64,000 nucleotides of DNA from positions 182,832-246,831 of the forward strand of contig NZ_BMZQ01000003.1 of the NCBI RefSeq assembly GCF_014652875.1. Reading direction: 5' to 3'. The notes beneath the pieces were generated by a model. It was not told the origin of the DNA and did no database searches. It saw only the letters and a program-made list of their open reading frames with translations. The DNA is from Tianweitania populi (GTDB lineage Bacteria; Pseudomonadota; Alphaproteobacteria; Rhizobiales; Rhizobiaceae). Both the position numbers and the translations under genes were made by a program. Below, one piece after another: positions 17,373 to 26,983 of this stretch. Each line of letters starts with the position of its first letter. Position 1 is the stretch's first letter.

Positions 17373-20300
17373 CAGTTGTCTCTTCAGGAATCCACGCGTA
17401 CTGAACAAAAAGGCGAAACTTTCTGCTCTCGTGAAAATCAAACTCAATACGGCCATGCTCAGACTGTCTTACAACCTGGGCTAATTTAATGAAGCCCGAT
17501 CCCTCGTCGAACTTAGAACGCTTACCGTCTGCTCCTCTGGAAATAAGATCTCTGATTTCTGACATTCGCCTTTGATGTTCCGGCTTGTTTATTCGTGAGG
17601 AAACATCATGAATGACTTCAACTTGAAGACCGTTCTTTTCTGAGTTTAGCCCGCACCTTATGAGTACATTAGGAGATGCAAGTTGCGAGTGTTTCCGGAT
17701 GTTTCCGAAGGCGACAAGTACTGCATCCGTAATGAAAACGAGTTGAGACGCGAAGACTGATGTGTCTTCATCAAGCTCATAGGCTATTTTTGGCTCTAAA
17801 ACCTTGTTGGATTTAAGTGCAGACTCGACTGCAACATCAACGGCTTGGCTGAGCGTGAAATGGTGCTCAGCAGATTTGATGTCAGCTCGATCGAACCACG
17901 ACTCCGTCTCAATTATAGCCGTCTCCAGCTCACTTATTGCTTGTGCAACGAACAGACTGAATTCTTGTAAAGCTGCGTCCTGGTTGACGATCTCGGCTAC
18001 TTTCGCTCTCAACCTGTTAAGCGACTCTGGTAGTGCGAGCCGCAGGCTCTGCGAAATAGTTGTTCGGGCAAGTTCAAGGTGAGGCGAGAGAGAGCCCCAA
18101 AAGACAGCGTAGATCGTCTGGAAAAGCTTTTCTACGTCAGTATCATTAACAGATATGACTTTTATAACGTATAGCAGTGACGGGGTGATTACTATATCAA
18201 AGATGCCTTCTGGCTTGTCGGTAGAGCGAGCATGGAACAAACGATCTTTGATTAATGCAACTCTCTCGTCAAACTCAGCAGCAAAGTCACTGAAAAGCAA
18301 ACTCAGTCGCTCTCGTGACGACTCAGTCAGTGACAACTTCTCCAACCAAAAACTATTTTCGTTATAGCCTGAATGTCCATTCATTCTCGTGGTAATAAGA
18401 TTTTTAAGTTCAAGTGGATCTCTTAACTTACCTACGAACGACAGGTGACGAATGCGCTTACTGAGATAGAAGTCGAGACCATAAGCGGGATTATGTAAAA
18501 ATTCGTCCCTTATTTGAGACACCATGTCGAGAAGGACGCCATCAGCCTCGTTTGGAGGTATCTGGATCCCCTCCTTCCCGTGTTTGGCAGCTAACGAGAC
18601 ATCTTTCAGAAGCTGGTCAAACGCAACTATTTCCTCACTGTCGAGCCTAAGTAGATCTCGGTATCGCAAAAATGTTTGCGTTAATCGTTGACGCATCAAC
18701 CTAGTTATTGCGTCCGTATCGACATAGACACGGTTGCGATCGACTATGGCGAGCCCATCCATAACGCTCAGCCGGTGTGCAATGGTTACAATCTCGTCTT
18801 CGTAATGAGCCCTATTTACCTCATCTATCATCACCAATACCCCGAGTATAGATTGGCGTTCTCGGAGCACCTCTCGTGTAGACTTAAACGGCCCTGCAAC
18901 GTCGATAACACTGGGGATACACACTTCGCTGAGAAAGTACCGCAGCTGTGTGCTATCATATGCAGATACATGCTCAAGGATCAGAGACGGTCGATCCCAC
19001 TCGCTGCGCCTTATGAACCGCGATGTTGCAAATCTCAGAATGGAAAGATGTAATTCATCGTGCGATATCTTCTGGAGCCCGTCGATTGCAACAATGGCTG
19101 ACAGATCCAGCCCCTCCGAAGCGTAGTCCGCAAAAGCGTAGCTGCGGAGGGCTGATAGAATGTATTCCGACGGTATGGGTTGGTCTTTCGAAGCGATCGC
19201 TGTAGCCGTCAGATCAATCAAGTGGCGGCGCTTGCCTAGGGCGTAGTACGAGCGATAAAGGATCTTAATCGCGGCGTGGAGAACTGAGCTTGGTTGAGGT
19301 TCGGATATAAGCTCGTGCATTGTCGAAGCGGCAGAGTCAGGGTCGCCCGCTCGCTCATAGCTTAAAGCGTCGAACAATGCGTTGAATGCAGGACTTACCG
19401 TGTCTTCAGCAGCAGCTTTAGGATGCGTGGGATCTTCGAAGAGACCCCCCGCCCCGGGGCATAGTGTTCCTTCTTGATAGAGTAAGAGAGTCTCAGGTCC
19501 GTCGTCTGGTGAGTATATATCGGCAACGTGGACCCTTGGTGCATAGGTTAAGTCGGTCGATTTCATCTCTCGAAGGAACCGATAGACACCTTTAATCGCC
19601 GGGATACCTGAAAAATTTACGGAGACACGCTCGCAATCTAGTGCTGGACTCTGGGAGCTGTGCCCTAGCTTCAGGGCATTTGCAAGGCTAGCGGCTAACC
19701 CGATGGGACCGTATCGTACCAGGGCTGAAGGGCGAGATGTGCAAGATAGCGCCGCTCCTGCGTAGATTATCTCCCATGGAGACTGTCCGGTGTGTTCATA
19801 AGTTAAAGCTAGTCGTATTGCTCTATTGTCAACCGGCGTTTGTAACGCTTTTTTCAAGCTATCATAGGGTCGCGGGTTAAACCTGTCGGGTACGTGTCCT
19901 TCCAGATGATTAAAGCACTTCTCAAGCCGGAAATCTTCGAGAGAGGCAACTTCAATCAAGGCGAGGATAGCTTTTCTATTCAATAGAGCGGCAGTCCCAA
20001 ATGTATTTTCTTGAAGGATGTCGACGAAAGTTTCGTATAGATCAATTATGGAACGCTGCTGCTCCATAAGTAAAAGTTGAAGCAGGCCGTCCTCAGTAAG
20101 AGGAAGTCGGTGGGTCAACTTATACTTTATGTATACGGCAGTAGCTAAGTCGACTTTATCGTCAATGCGGCGGTCTATAGCATTGAAAAATTCATCGACA
20201 GCCGTGCGATCTTCATTTCTAACACTTAGAAAATAGGTTATATATTGTAATATACCTTTTGGGTGTCTTTCGCGGACGGATGCAGTAAATCTCTTTTGCG

Positions 20301-20829
20301 CCTCTAATCCTTTGAAGGCATGTTCCAAGGCGATGCGTAGCTCTATGCTCCAGACTGAGGTGCCAAGCTCCTCGTCTAGCTGGGTAAGCTGTGCTATAGC
20401 AGCATGCCCCTCGTTTTGCGCCACAGCTAGGGCGATGGCCTGCCTCAGTTCTAAGAACCGTACTATTGTTTGACGTTCTGCTCTTATACGCTCGGCTATC
20501 CACCCCAAATCTCGCAACAGAGTTCCAGTGTCGCCTAATGACCTAGCATTCAAATAGTCTTCACCAATCGGTTGTGAAAAGTATCTCGGGGCACGAATTT
20601 CAAGAGACTTTATGCTCCATTCAATAAACTCCCTGAACCTTGGCTCAGAAATCCGATTGCGAGCGAAGGTATAAACACCTGCTACGTCATGTCGTAGAGC
20701 TCGTAGATCAGCTAGTGGCTTACCAGCTTCCGCATCTTTTGATCTTCCCCGCTTGTTTGATGCACCTAAATATGCAGCGATTGCGCCCCTTAGCCGGTTT
20801 TGAGCGTCTAGGTAAGGATCAGATGTCAT
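17359..20829 (-). CDS. dtcA: Detocs sensor histidine kinase DtcA
   Basis: The 1156-residue protein is long, helical and soluble-looking, with no clear membrane segment. The C-terminal 150 residues look like a GHKL ATPase: an N-box-like AFGNIRKHSQ at about 1040-1049 and a G-box-like DEGSGFIKL at about 1108-1116. A candidate phospho-histidine is H917 in SPHLELART, upstream of the ATPase; this is a guess. The first 850 residues probably form the phage-sensing region, with repeated helices compatible with TPR-like structure. First gene of the operon dtcA-dtcB-dtcC, whose overlaps imply coupled translation. The genes have clearly more A/T-rich codon use than the neighbouring plasmid backbone, a sign of separate acquisition. 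Confidence 0.82.
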   Translation of the reverse strand: MTSDPYLDAQNRLRGAIAAYLGASNKRGRSKDAEAGKPLADLRALRHDVAGVYTFARNRISEPRFREFIEWSIKSLEIRAPRYFSQPIGEDYLNARSLGDTGTLLRDLGWIAERIRAERQTIVRFLELRQAIALAVAQNEGHAAIAQLTQLDEELGTSVWSIELRIALEHAFKGLEAQKRFTASVRERHPKGILQYITYFLSVRNEDRTAVDEFFNAIDRRIDDKVDLATAVYIKYKLTHRLPLTEDGLLQLLLMEQQRSIIDLYETFVDILQENTFGTAALLNRKAILALIEVASLEDFRLEKCFNHLEGHVPDRFNPRPYDSLKKALQTPVDNRAIRLALTYEHTGQSPWEIIYAGAALSCTSRPSALVRYGPIGLAASLANALKLGHSSQSPALDCERVSVNFSGIPAIKGVYRFLREMKSTDLTYAPRVHVADIYSPDDGPETLLLYQEGTLCPGAGGLFEDPTHPKAAAEDTVSPAFNALFDALSYERAGDPDSAASTMHELISEPQPSSVLHAAIKILYRSYYALGKRRHLIDLTATAIASKDQPIPSEYILSALRSYAFADYASEGLDLSAIVAIDGLQKISHDELHLSILRFATSRFIRRSEWDRPSLILEHVSAYDSTQLRYFLSEVCIPSVIDVAGPFKSTREVLRERQSILGVLVMIDEVNRAHYEDEIVTIAHRLSVMDGLAIVDRNRVYVDTDAITRLMRQRLTQTFLRYRDLLRLDSEEIVAFDQLLKDVSLAAKHGKEGIQIPPNEADGVLLDMVSQIRDEFLHNPAYGLDFYLSKRIRHLSFVGKLRDPLELKNLITTRMNGHSGYNENSFWLEKLSLTESSRERLSLLFSDFAAEFDERVALIKDRLFHARSTDKPEGIFDIVITPSLLYVIKVISVNDTDVEKLFQTIYAVFWGSLSPHLELARTTISQSLRLALPESLNRLRAKVAEIVNQDAALQEFSLFVAQAISELETAIIETESWFDRADIKSAEHHFTLSQAVDVAVESALKSNKVLEPKIAYELDEDTSVFASQLVFITDAVLVAFGNIRKHSQLASPNVLIRCGLNSEKNGLQVEVIHDVSSRINKPEHQRRMSEIRDLISRGADGKRSKFDEGSGFIKLAQVVRQSEHGRIEFDFHESRKFRLFVQYAWIPEETTDETL

Positions 20830-21111
20830 AAATTATGGGCTTCGACTCGCAGACTACTGGTGCTTTGATTAAGGCATAGGAGTCGTTCCCATTCCAGTGT
20901 GTATCTTCGCGCACAAGGCGCCGTGAGGCTTTAACATAGACGCTTTGGATGCAATCACCGATCATAGAGCGGTGCCGGCTGGTTCAGCGGCAGAGCAAGC
21001 TTTGGCGCGCGCGCTTTGGTCTGCTGCAGGCTGAGACTACCGATCAACGAGTGAATGGGTCAGTCGTGTCCGGATAAGCGCATCCCGCTTTCTTTCCCAA
21101 GAACTTGCCGT
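20830..21111. other. Intergenic region upstream of dtcA
   Basis: This 282-bp gap lies between dtcA and the next minus-strand gene. It should contain the Detocs promoter, reading leftwards, but I cannot point to a convincing -35/-10 pair. A tRNA D-arm-like string at about 20971-21000 is not part of a full tRNA. Confidence 0.4.
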
Positions 21112-22386
21112 CTACCGATACTCCGAACGGTATCTCTCTTCCAGCGCTACCCAGCTTTCGATGAAGTCGCGCGGGTCGACACCCCCCATCATCTCGCGCG
21201 CAAGTCTTAGCCGATCTTCTAGGCGCAGCCGACGCTCACCTTCGGTACCTTCCAGGCGTTGCTCAGCATCGGTGAAGAAGCGTTCTATGGTGATCGCCCT
21301 CCCCCAGGCGTCGATGATGTCGGCGAGCTGTTTGCGGCTGTCGGTCTGAGCCTGGGCGACTTTGCGGGCATCCTCTTCTCTTCGATAGCGCTCCCATCTT
21401 TCGGCGGTTTCTTGCTTCCTCTGGGCTGCCGCTTCATCGGCCGCGTTCATAAGACCTTGCAGGTTGTCCTTGGACGCTGTGAGCGTCGCTACGATCGCCT
21501 GCGTCAGGACGCTCAAGCTTTCCTGTACCGTTTCCTGCCAGCTGATCGACCAGTCGACGCCGTTCCTTGGGGAGTAGGCGAAAAGCTTGAAGCGTCCGCT
21601 GGGCATATCTCTTTCTGCCGTCCAGGAATGCGTCAGCTGCCACGACTTTGCGGACCGTATGATTGCGCTGTCTTCGCGATGGTAGTCGCCGTTGAAGTAT
21701 CTGACGGTCACCCGCTCGGTCATCTCGAGGAGGGCGATGCCGACCGGCACCGTGTCGATATGGAAGACCGTTGGACGGTCCGGAGACCAGATGGTGCCGG
21801 AACGGTAGCGACCATACAGACGATCCTTCATCTCGACTTCCTGTTCGCGAACGTGCATGCGCCGCAATTTGTCGGCGGCTGGCGCAATATGGACGCGGTA
21901 TCCCGCTTCGGTGAGTGCAAGGTATAGCTCGTTGGCGAGTCTCAGCGCTTTCGCCAAGGCTGCTTCCGACGAAATCAGATCCGGCAGGATCCTTTTATAG
22001 GGTCGAAGGAACTCGCCGCTTTCTAAAGCGCGCGTTTTGCGAAAGTGCTCCTCAACGCCATACAGCAATGGGTGTCGGGTTGGAGGTCGTGCTCTTTCAG
22101 CGCGCTTAGGTTTGGGCGAGCCGCCCTCATCAATGGTGCGCTTCTTCCGAGGCTTGGTGACCGGAGGCACGATCTCGATAGTTTGATTGGGCGCCTCAGG
22201 CAGCACGGGCAGCTCGGCATCCTGTCCGAGGGACAAGCGCGTCCAGTACCCTGAGCCGGGATAAGGAATGGCGTATCTCTTGCAGATCGTGGCAAGTGCT
22301 ATTCCAGAGATACCGAACTCGGGCGCGAGTTTGCTAAGCGGGCTTTTGCACACGCGGGTGTAAAGCTCGAGGCGAGTGAGTTGCAT
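21112..22386 (-). CDS. Plasmid-borne protein with N-terminal helix-turn-helix, function unknown
   Basis: From ATG 22386 the product has 424 residues. The N-terminus reads LTRLELYTRVCKSPLSKLAP followed by EFGISGIALATICKRYAIPY, which has the spacing of a helix-turn-helix, then PGSGYWTRL. A basic proline-rich linker (PPVTKPRKKR, KPKRAERARPP) leads to a central mixed region and a long charged coiled-coil-like C-terminus (AAQRKQETAERWERYRREED). I recognise it only as a type of hypothetical protein that occurs on alphaproteobacterial plasmids. The HTH suggests DNA binding. It stands alone on the minus strand, upstream of and divergent from the antirestriction gene. The longer start at 22401 adds five residues without a better ribosome site. 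Confidence 0.75.
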   Translation of the reverse strand: MQLTRLELYTRVCKSPLSKLAPEFGISGIALATICKRYAIPYPGSGYWTRLSLGQDAELPVLPEAPNQTIEIVPPVTKPRKKRTIDEGGSPKPKRAERARPPTRHPLLYGVEEHFRKTRALESGEFLRPYKRILPDLISSEAALAKALRLANELYLALTEAGYRVHIAPAADKLRRMHVREQEVEMKDRLYGRYRSGTIWSPDRPTVFHIDTVPVGIALLEMTERVTVRYFNGDYHREDSAIIRSAKSWQLTHSWTAERDMPSGRFKLFAYSPRNGVDWSISWQETVQESLSVLTQAIVATLTASKDNLQGLMNAADEAAAQRKQETAERWERYRREEDARKVAQAQTDSRKQLADIIDAWGRAITIERFFTDAEQRLEGTEGERRLRLEDRLRLAREMMGGVDPRDFIESWVALEERYRSEYR

Positions 22387-22401
22387 GATGGTCGGTCTCA
22401 A

Positions 22402-22923
22402 CGCAGATGATCTGGAAGCCAGTCTAGGTGGCAGGCTACCGTCTGTCTGCTGACGTCGTTATCGGAGCTAGCCACTCCCCCTCCCCGCTCGGCTGCTAGA
22501 CTTGCCAGGAATTTTCTGTCCACAGCGGGTTACCGCCGATCTTACGCTAGATGAGCCACAAACCTGCTTCGACTTGCTTCCAGGGTGCTCCTTTGGAAAC
22601 TCGAACCTGATCCCGAGGGAGGCCTCTAAGACTCTGGTCCTGCATGGAGGCCGCCGTTTGGGCTGCCACAATCCCTTCTTTTCCGCCCTGCCATCGCGCG
22701 CCGCAGCATCAACCGGCAAGCGCGGCTTCGCCACGTTGCCTTCAGAAAAGACGGCTTTCAGGCTTTGCCCGAACCTTCCGTTTTTCAGCAGGCAACCGGT
22801 TGACCCCGCTTGATCGCGCGCCGGTGAGCGGGCTGCGCCCTCCCCCCTCTGCCCAGGGAAATGCTGAGAGGCATTCCCTAAACAGAAGGGAAGGCTTCGC
22901 CCCACAGGCGAAAGGAAGAAGCC
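22402..22923. promoter_or_regulatory. Long leader between the HTH gene and ardC with two hairpins
   Basis: No gene is visible in these 522 bases. Near the ardC end there are two stem-loops: GGGAAATGC and GCATTCCC arms at about 22856-22877, and TTCGCC-CCACA-GGCGAA at about 22897-22913, the second directly before the ribosome site. Established knowledge: antirestriction genes in plasmid leading regions can be expressed from folded single-stranded promoters during transfer. Whether these hairpins do this is inference. Confidence 0.4.
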
Positions 22924-23790
22924 ATGTCCGAGCGGAAAGACATCTACCAACAGATCACGAACCGCATCATTCAGCAGCTTGAAAACGGCGTCCGCCCTTG
23001 GCTTCGCCCGTGGGAAACGAACGGTCTACCCGTTCGCCCAACACGTTCAACCGGTGAACCCTATCGCGGCATCAATGTTCTTGTTTTGTGGGATGCGGCA
23101 TCGCAGGCGGGCTATTCGTCGCCGTACTGGTTCACCTTCAAGCAGGCGCTGGCATTGAACGCTTGCGTTAAGAAAGGCGAGCGCGGAACGTTCGTCGTTT
23201 ACGCCGGCAGCATGGAAAAAACCGAGCAGAGCGAGACCGGCGAGGACATTGAGCGCCGCATACCCTTCCTGAAATCATATGCTGTTTTCAACGCCGAGCA
23301 GATCGAGGGGTTAGACGCCAAATACTACCCGGTGGCGCCAGAGCCAAAAGCCACCGGCGAGCGCCTGGCGCAGGTTGATCGCTTCGTGGAGAACACGGGC
23401 GTCGATCTTCGCCATGGCGGCAATCGCGCTTTCTATAATGGCGGCCTTGACTTTGTTCAGATGCCGAATTTCGAACAGTTCTCGACGCCGGAAGGATACG
23501 CGGCTACCCTTTGCCATGAGGTTGTTCACTGGAGCGGGCATGAAGCCCGTTTAAACCGGACCTTTGGAAAACGTTTCGGAGATCAGGCATATGCGAGAGA
23601 GGAACTTGTTGCTGAAATCGGCTCAGCCTTCCTCGGGGTTGATCTGGGTGTTTCGATCGAGCCGCGCGAGGATCATGCGGCCTACCTTGAATCGTGGCTG
23701 AAGTGCTTGAAGGAAGATAAGCGCGCGATCTTCCAAGCTGCATCGGCCGCCGAACGTGCAGCCGGTTTCCTGCATGACTTGCAACCATAG
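22924..23790 (+). CDS. ardC: ArdC-like antirestriction protein with zincin metallopeptidase domain
   Basis: The 288-residue protein starts with an N-terminal domain (ITNRIIQQLENGVRPWLRPW, then PYRGINVLVLW) typical of ArdC/DUF1738 single-stranded DNA-binding regions. The C-terminal domain carries HEVVH at 198-202 followed by WSGHEARL and a downstream REELVAEIGSAFL helix whose glutamate would complete a gluzincin site. ArdC of IncW plasmids binds ssDNA and protects incoming plasmid DNA from type I and II restriction. The ATG is preceded by GAAAGGAAGAAGCC. Its place near the plasmid maintenance genes fits a role in establishment after conjugation. Confidence 0.88.
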   Translation: MSERKDIYQQITNRIIQQLENGVRPWLRPWETNGLPVRPTRSTGEPYRGINVLVLWDAASQAGYSSPYWFTFKQALALNACVKKGERGTFVVYAGSMEKTEQSETGEDIERRIPFLKSYAVFNAEQIEGLDAKYYPVAPEPKATGERLAQVDRFVENTGVDLRHGGNRAFYNGGLDFVQMPNFEQFSTPEGYAATLCHEVVHWSGHEARLNRTFGKRFGDQAYAREELVAEIGSAFLGVDLGVSIEPREDHAAYLESWLKCLKEDKRAIFQAASAAERAAGFLHDLQP

Positions 23791-24380
23791 AGGAACAGGA
23801 ATGGTGCTCCACGCATCCATCGACTCGAAGCGCTTTACCCGCCACCAGGCAGGTTCAGTAGCGCGGATAAGCCGGACAGTGCATCGAGCCCAGTTCCTGC
23901 TTTCTAAAGGAAACAGACACCGGCATGTCTGGTTCGACCAGACGGGGAGCCTAACGCCCCTCCCCTCCTCCATGCACAGTCGCTCAACGTCGCACTGTGA
24001 ATTATTCGCGCCAACTCTGATAGACAACACCTCATCGACAGGTTTGGAAGCAGTAGGGTTAAAGATGAACCAAACGGCAAGGGAAGGAAGAACTACGAAG
24101 GCCGATTCGGGGCAATCGGCGCATCGCGTCCGTGGTTATAGATAGAAACTTAACGCGTGAGGTAGTTTCCCACCGGTGCATTGAGGAGGGAGAGCTCGTT
24201 AACACCGGCCGGTCCATCGAGCGACAAAGCATTGACGGAAAACGATAATGGTCGTGTGCTGGTCAAGGCTTGTATGTAGCAAGGAGCGTTATCGTTGAGG
24301 TTTCATTAACCAAAAACGTCTTGCGTGAAACTGCTTTGTAGGTAACTTCACGGAAACAGAGCCGTTTCGCTCTAAAAACC
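23791..24380. promoter_or_regulatory. repABC upstream region with operator-like inverted repeats
   Basis: No convincing gene is present in these 590 bases. Two spaced inverted repeats lie close to repA: AACGATAA at 24241-24248 with TTATCGTT at 24289-24296, and CGTGAA at 24324-24329 with TTCACG at 24347-24352. In repABC plasmids RepA, helped by RepB, represses its own promoter from operators in this position, so these are candidate operators. The promoter itself I could not place with confidence. Confidence 0.4.
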
Positions 24381-25619
24381 GTGATGAAAGTTTTTACCGT
24401 GAGTGCGAACGCTCAAGCCAACCGTGATTTGCTTCCAAGCGTCGATGATACCATCGGCGCTCAAGCAGAGCTGCTGAGTTCTCAGCTTCGGGCAATGAGC
24501 GAGGCTTTATTTCCTCCAACGTCGCAGAAGGTACTCCGACGTTTCACCTCTGGTGAAGCTGCCAAGCTGATGGGTGTCTCCGACTCCACCCTCCGCAAGA
24601 TGACGCTTGCGGGGGATGGACCTCAGCCCCAGACCACAAGCAATGGCCGACGCCTCTACACCCTGTCGGACATCAATGGAATTCGGAAGCTCTTGGCGCA
24701 GTCGGCACGCGGCCGAGAGGCTATAGAGTTCGTGCCGCATCGCCGGTCCCACGAACACTTGCAGGTTCTTGCGGTCACGAACTTCAAGGGTGGTTCTGGC
24801 AAGACCACAACGTCAGCTCACCTTGCCCAGTATCTGGCCTTACAAGGATATCGCGTTCTTGCGATCGACCTTGATCCACAGGCAAGCTTGTCGGCCTTAC
24901 TTGGAGTGCTTCCCGAAGTCGATGTTGGGTCAAACGAAACGCTGTATGCGGCGATCCGATACGACGCTCAGAGACGACCACTCTCCGATGTTGTGCGTCA
25001 CACCTATTTCGATGGCTTAGACCTAGTTCCTGGCAATCTTGAGCTGATGGAGTTCGAGCATACCACGCCGAAAGCACTGACTGCTGACGGCCGGGAGAAT
25101 CAAACCATCTTCTTCGCCCGTGTGGCAGAAGCGCTTGATGAAGTCGCGGACAACTATGACGTTGTTGTCATTGACTGCCCTCCCCAGCTTGGGTTCCTGA
25201 CACTCAGCGGCCTGTGTGCGTCTACGAGCATGGTAGTGACCGTTCACCCGCAGATGCTCGACATTTCATCCATGAGCCAATTCCTACTGATGACTCGGGA
25301 TCTGTTGGGAGTTGTTCGTGATGCCGGTGGGGACCTCAAGTTTGATTTCGTACGATATCTCTTGACGCGCTACGAGCCTCAGGATGCCCCGCAGACAAAG
25401 GTGGCTGCTCTGCTGCGAAACCTCTTCGACGATCATGTTATGACAAACCCGATGGTCAAGTCAGCAGCTGTCTCCGATGCTGGGCTGACGAAGCAGACGC
25501 TCTATGAGATCGGTCGAGAGAATATAACGCGGTCGACTTACGACCGTGCCATGGAAGCTCTTGATGCGGTCAACGCGGAGATCGAAGATCTGATCCGTAA
25601 AGCTTGGGCGCGCGCATGA
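24381..25619 (+). CDS. repA: RepA, ParA-type partition ATPase and repABC repressor
   Basis: The 412-residue product has an N-terminal HTH-like region (RRFTSGEAAKLMGVSDSTLRK) and a deviant Walker A box FKGGSGKTTTSAHLAQ, then DLDPQASLSALLG and VVIDCPPQLGFLTLSGL, all diagnostic of ParA/RepA ATPases of repABC replicons. RepA drives plasmid segregation with RepB and represses the operon. Start: GTG 24381 is immediately followed by ATG 24384, and GTG 24399 is another possibility; the family length of about 400 residues does not discriminate. First gene of repA-repB-repC. Confidence 0.97.
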   Translation: MMKVFTVSANAQANRDLLPSVDDTIGAQAELLSSQLRAMSEALFPPTSQKVLRRFTSGEAAKLMGVSDSTLRKMTLAGDGPQPQTTSNGRRLYTLSDINGIRKLLAQSARGREAIEFVPHRRSHEHLQVLAVTNFKGGSGKTTTSAHLAQYLALQGYRVLAIDLDPQASLSALLGVLPEVDVGSNETLYAAIRYDAQRRPLSDVVRHTYFDGLDLVPGNLELMEFEHTTPKALTADGRENQTIFFARVAEALDEVADNYDVVVIDCPPQLGFLTLSGLCASTSMVVTVHPQMLDISSMSQFLLMTRDLLGVVRDAGGDLKFDFVRYLLTRYEPQDAPQTKVAALLRNLFDDHVMTNPMVKSAAVSDAGLTKQTLYEIGRENITRSTYDRAMEALDAVNAEIEDLIRKAWARA

Positions 25620-25665
25620 TGAAGCTCGGTGGCGGTAGAGGATTTTGCACTGGAGCGAACTGCTT

Positions 25666-25681
25666 GTTGGGAGCTCCCAAC
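25666..25681. other. parS site 1 (16-bp palindrome)
   Basis: The perfect palindrome GTTGGGAGCTCCCAAC fits the repABC parS consensus GTTNNNNGCNNNNAAC and lies between repA and repB, one of the usual places for RepB binding sites. Confidence 0.93.
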
Positions 25682-25723
25682 GAGCGGCTAGTGCTATCCT
25701 TGGATCTGGGGAAATCAAATAGT

Positions 25724-25739
25724 GTTGGGAGCTCCCAAC
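25724..25739. other. parS site 2 (identical 16-bp palindrome)
   Basis: A second identical copy of GTTGGGAGCTCCCAAC lies 58 bases after the first, start to start, and 43 bases before the repB start. Two clustered sites would form the centromere-like region bound by RepB. Confidence 0.93.
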
Positions 25740-25782
25740 ATCCGGATAAATCTACCGCGCGACAGGGTCAGAAAGAAACATC

Positions 25783-26784
25783 ATGAGCCGGAAGGACACT
25801 GTAAATAGTCTCTTCTTGAAGCGGCCTGATCCCGAGTCCGGTAAGCCACAAAAGAGCGGCGAGCGGGTGAGAACGGGCGCGATTTCGGCGATGGGTGCTT
25901 CCCTCCACGAGATGTCGGAGAACGCCAAGCATGCTGCGAATCTACAAAAGCAGCTGGCTGAAGGCGAAGCCGTTCTGTCTCTCGACGTAGCGAAGATTGA
26001 CAGCTCACGGGTGGCTGATCGTATACCGATCGAAGTCGACGCAGCTTTCGACCAGCTTGTTGCGAGCATAGAGGAGAATGGACAGCAGGTTCCTATCCTT
26101 GTGCGGCCCCACCCGGACGTCGCGGGGCGTTACCAGATTGCATATGGCCGGCGCCGCCTACGAGCTGCGGAAGTTCTTGGTCGCTCCGTCAAGGCGATTG
26201 TCAAAACCCTGTCCGATAGTGAGCTCATCGTAGCACAGGGACGCGAAAATCTCGATCGAAAGGACCTCTCATTTATCGAGAAAGCGTTTTTTGCTAAGAA
26301 TCTTGAGGACGACGGTTGTGATCGGCGAACGATCGTCGCCGCTCTCGGGACAGACAAAGCCGATGTGAGCAGATACATCCTCGTCGCTCGGCGAGTTCCA
26401 GAAGATATCGTGCGGAAAATTGGACCAGCGCCAAAGGCGGGGCGGGCCCGTTGGCTCGCTTTAGCCGATGCCCTGGAGAAGCGATCCCAGATAGATGTTG
26501 TTGAGGATGCTCTTGCAAGCGCCGCGCTTCGCAAGGCAGATAGCGACACCCGGCTTAACGCAGCACTCCAGGCTCTAGCGAGTAAGCCTCGCAAGAGCCT
26601 CGCTTCAAAGGACATGTGGAAGGCGCCCAACGGCAAACGCGCTGCCCATATAGAAGCCAGGCATGGTCGGACAACTCTAGTGTTCGAAGACAAAGTCGTC
26701 CCAGACTTCGCCCGTTTCATTTCGGCGCGTCTTGACCAGCTTTACGTCGAGTTTCAGGCGGATGGTAAGGAGGAGGGAAGCTGA
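25783..26784 (+). CDS. repB: RepB, ParB-type centromere-binding protein
   Basis: The 333-residue protein has the ParB/RepB order: an N-terminal basic region, a ParB-like nuclease-fold segment with ENGQQVPILVRPHPD, YQIAYGRRRLRAAEVLGR and AQGRENLDRKDLSFIEKAFFA, a central HTH (RRTIVAALGTDKADVSRYILV) and a basic C-terminus for dimerisation. It binds the parS palindromes just upstream of its own gene and works with RepA in segregation and incompatibility. The ATG at 25783 is preceded by AGAAAGAAAC. Second gene of the operon. Confidence 0.97.
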   Translation: MSRKDTVNSLFLKRPDPESGKPQKSGERVRTGAISAMGASLHEMSENAKHAANLQKQLAEGEAVLSLDVAKIDSSRVADRIPIEVDAAFDQLVASIEENGQQVPILVRPHPDVAGRYQIAYGRRRLRAAEVLGRSVKAIVKTLSDSELIVAQGRENLDRKDLSFIEKAFFAKNLEDDGCDRRTIVAALGTDKADVSRYILVARRVPEDIVRKIGPAPKAGRARWLALADALEKRSQIDVVEDALASAALRKADSDTRLNAALQALASKPRKSLASKDMWKAPNGKRAAHIEARHGRTTLVFEDKVVPDFARFISARLDQLYVEFQADGKEEGS

Positions 26785-26830
26785 TGTACTGACCGCTGCC
26801 ATGGAGATCAACCACCTCTGACAGGCAGGC

Positions 26831-26881
26831 AAAGAAAAAGGCCACCGAAACGAATTCCGGAAGCCCTTCTCATAGTGTCGC
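26831..26881 (-). ncRNA. Candidate counter-transcribed RNA (repE/incA type) between repB and repC
   Basis: The minus strand carries a -35 box TTGACG (26911-26916), a 17-base spacer and a -10 box GATTCT (26888-26893), predicting initiation near 26881. About 20-45 bases on, a GC-rich stem (GGC-CCG arms with CGG-GCC, about 26840-26865) is followed by a run of T residues, an intrinsic terminator. This places an RNA of about 50 nt antisense to the repC leader, exactly where repABC replicons encode the small RNA that represses repC and sets incompatibility. Coordinates are estimated from the motifs. Confidence 0.75.
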
Positions 26882-26983
26882 AACTTGAGAATCGCACTTT
26901 CAGGAATCGCCGTCAAGAGTCCGTTCGGGCTCAACGCCGTTTTGGCGAGCAGATTTCTTTTGCCTAACAAAAGGTAAAAGGAA

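Noticed and set aside
20971..21000. tRNA-like string GGTTCAGCGGCAGAGC resembling a D-arm
   Set aside because: No acceptor stem, anticodon arm or TPsiC arm can be completed downstream.
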